This document shows positions 5,298-5,310 of a stretch of 5,310 nucleotides of DNA, piece after piece. Each line of letters opens with the position of its first letter. Positions within the stretch are counted from its first letter, which is position 1. The stretch is from Chloroflexi bacterium UBA6265 (GTDB lineage Bacteria > Chloroflexota > Chloroflexia > Thermomicrobiales > UBA6265), in contig DJVD01000032.1 of the NCBI GenBank assembly GCA_002440805.1, positions 1 to 5,310 on the forward strand, written 5' to 3'. A model generated the notes under the pieces. That model searched no databases. It worked only from the letters and a program-made list of their open reading frames with translations, and had not been told where the DNA came from. The position numbers were made by a program, and so were the translations under genes.

Positions 5298-5310
5298 ATC
5301 TTTACCGAAC

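Overview
The window is a compact run of seven protein-coding genes, all on the minus strand, so transcription runs from position 5310 towards 1. No RNA genes, mobile elements or CRISPR arrays are visible. The DNA is GC-rich by eye. The substrate-binding protein carries an internal Thr/Pro/Ala/Ser/Val-rich linker together with a twin-arginine leader. I associate that combination with Chloroflexota of the Thermomicrobia/Sphaerobacter type. This is an inference from protein style, not from a marker gene.

In transcription order the layout is: (1) a cytosine-deaminase-like metal-dependent amidohydrolase (5287-4007); (2) a stand-alone B3/4-domain protein related to the editing domain of phenylalanyl-tRNA synthetase beta (3974-3249); (3) a TIGR02587/DUF2391-type polytopic membrane protein (3242-2364); (4) its usual partner, a TIGR02588-type single-pass protein with a probable extracytoplasmic beta-sandwich (2367-1975); (5) an osmoprotectant-type ABC permease (1958-1245, true start uncertain); (6) the matching OpuCC/ProX-type substrate-binding protein (1228-242); (7) the first 60 codons of an ABC ATPase, cut by the window edge just inside the Walker A motif (180-1).

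Gaps are 32, 6, -4, 16, 16 and 61 nt, so genes 1-6 look like one transcription unit. The only sizeable gap, between genes 6 and 7, holds a perfect 11-bp GC-rich hairpin without a U-tract. It looks more like a processing or expression-ratio element than a terminator. No promoter is visible for the first gene because only about 20 bases lie upstream.

Genes 5-7 form most of an importer for a small charged or zwitterionic nitrogen compound (glycine betaine, choline or similar). The amidohydrolase could act on a cytoplasmic N-containing substrate. The TIGR02587/TIGR02588 pair is a conserved two-gene unit of unknown function, and with the solo B3/4 protein it is the least understood part of the window. 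Whether the seven genes serve one pathway is a hypothesis from gene order only.
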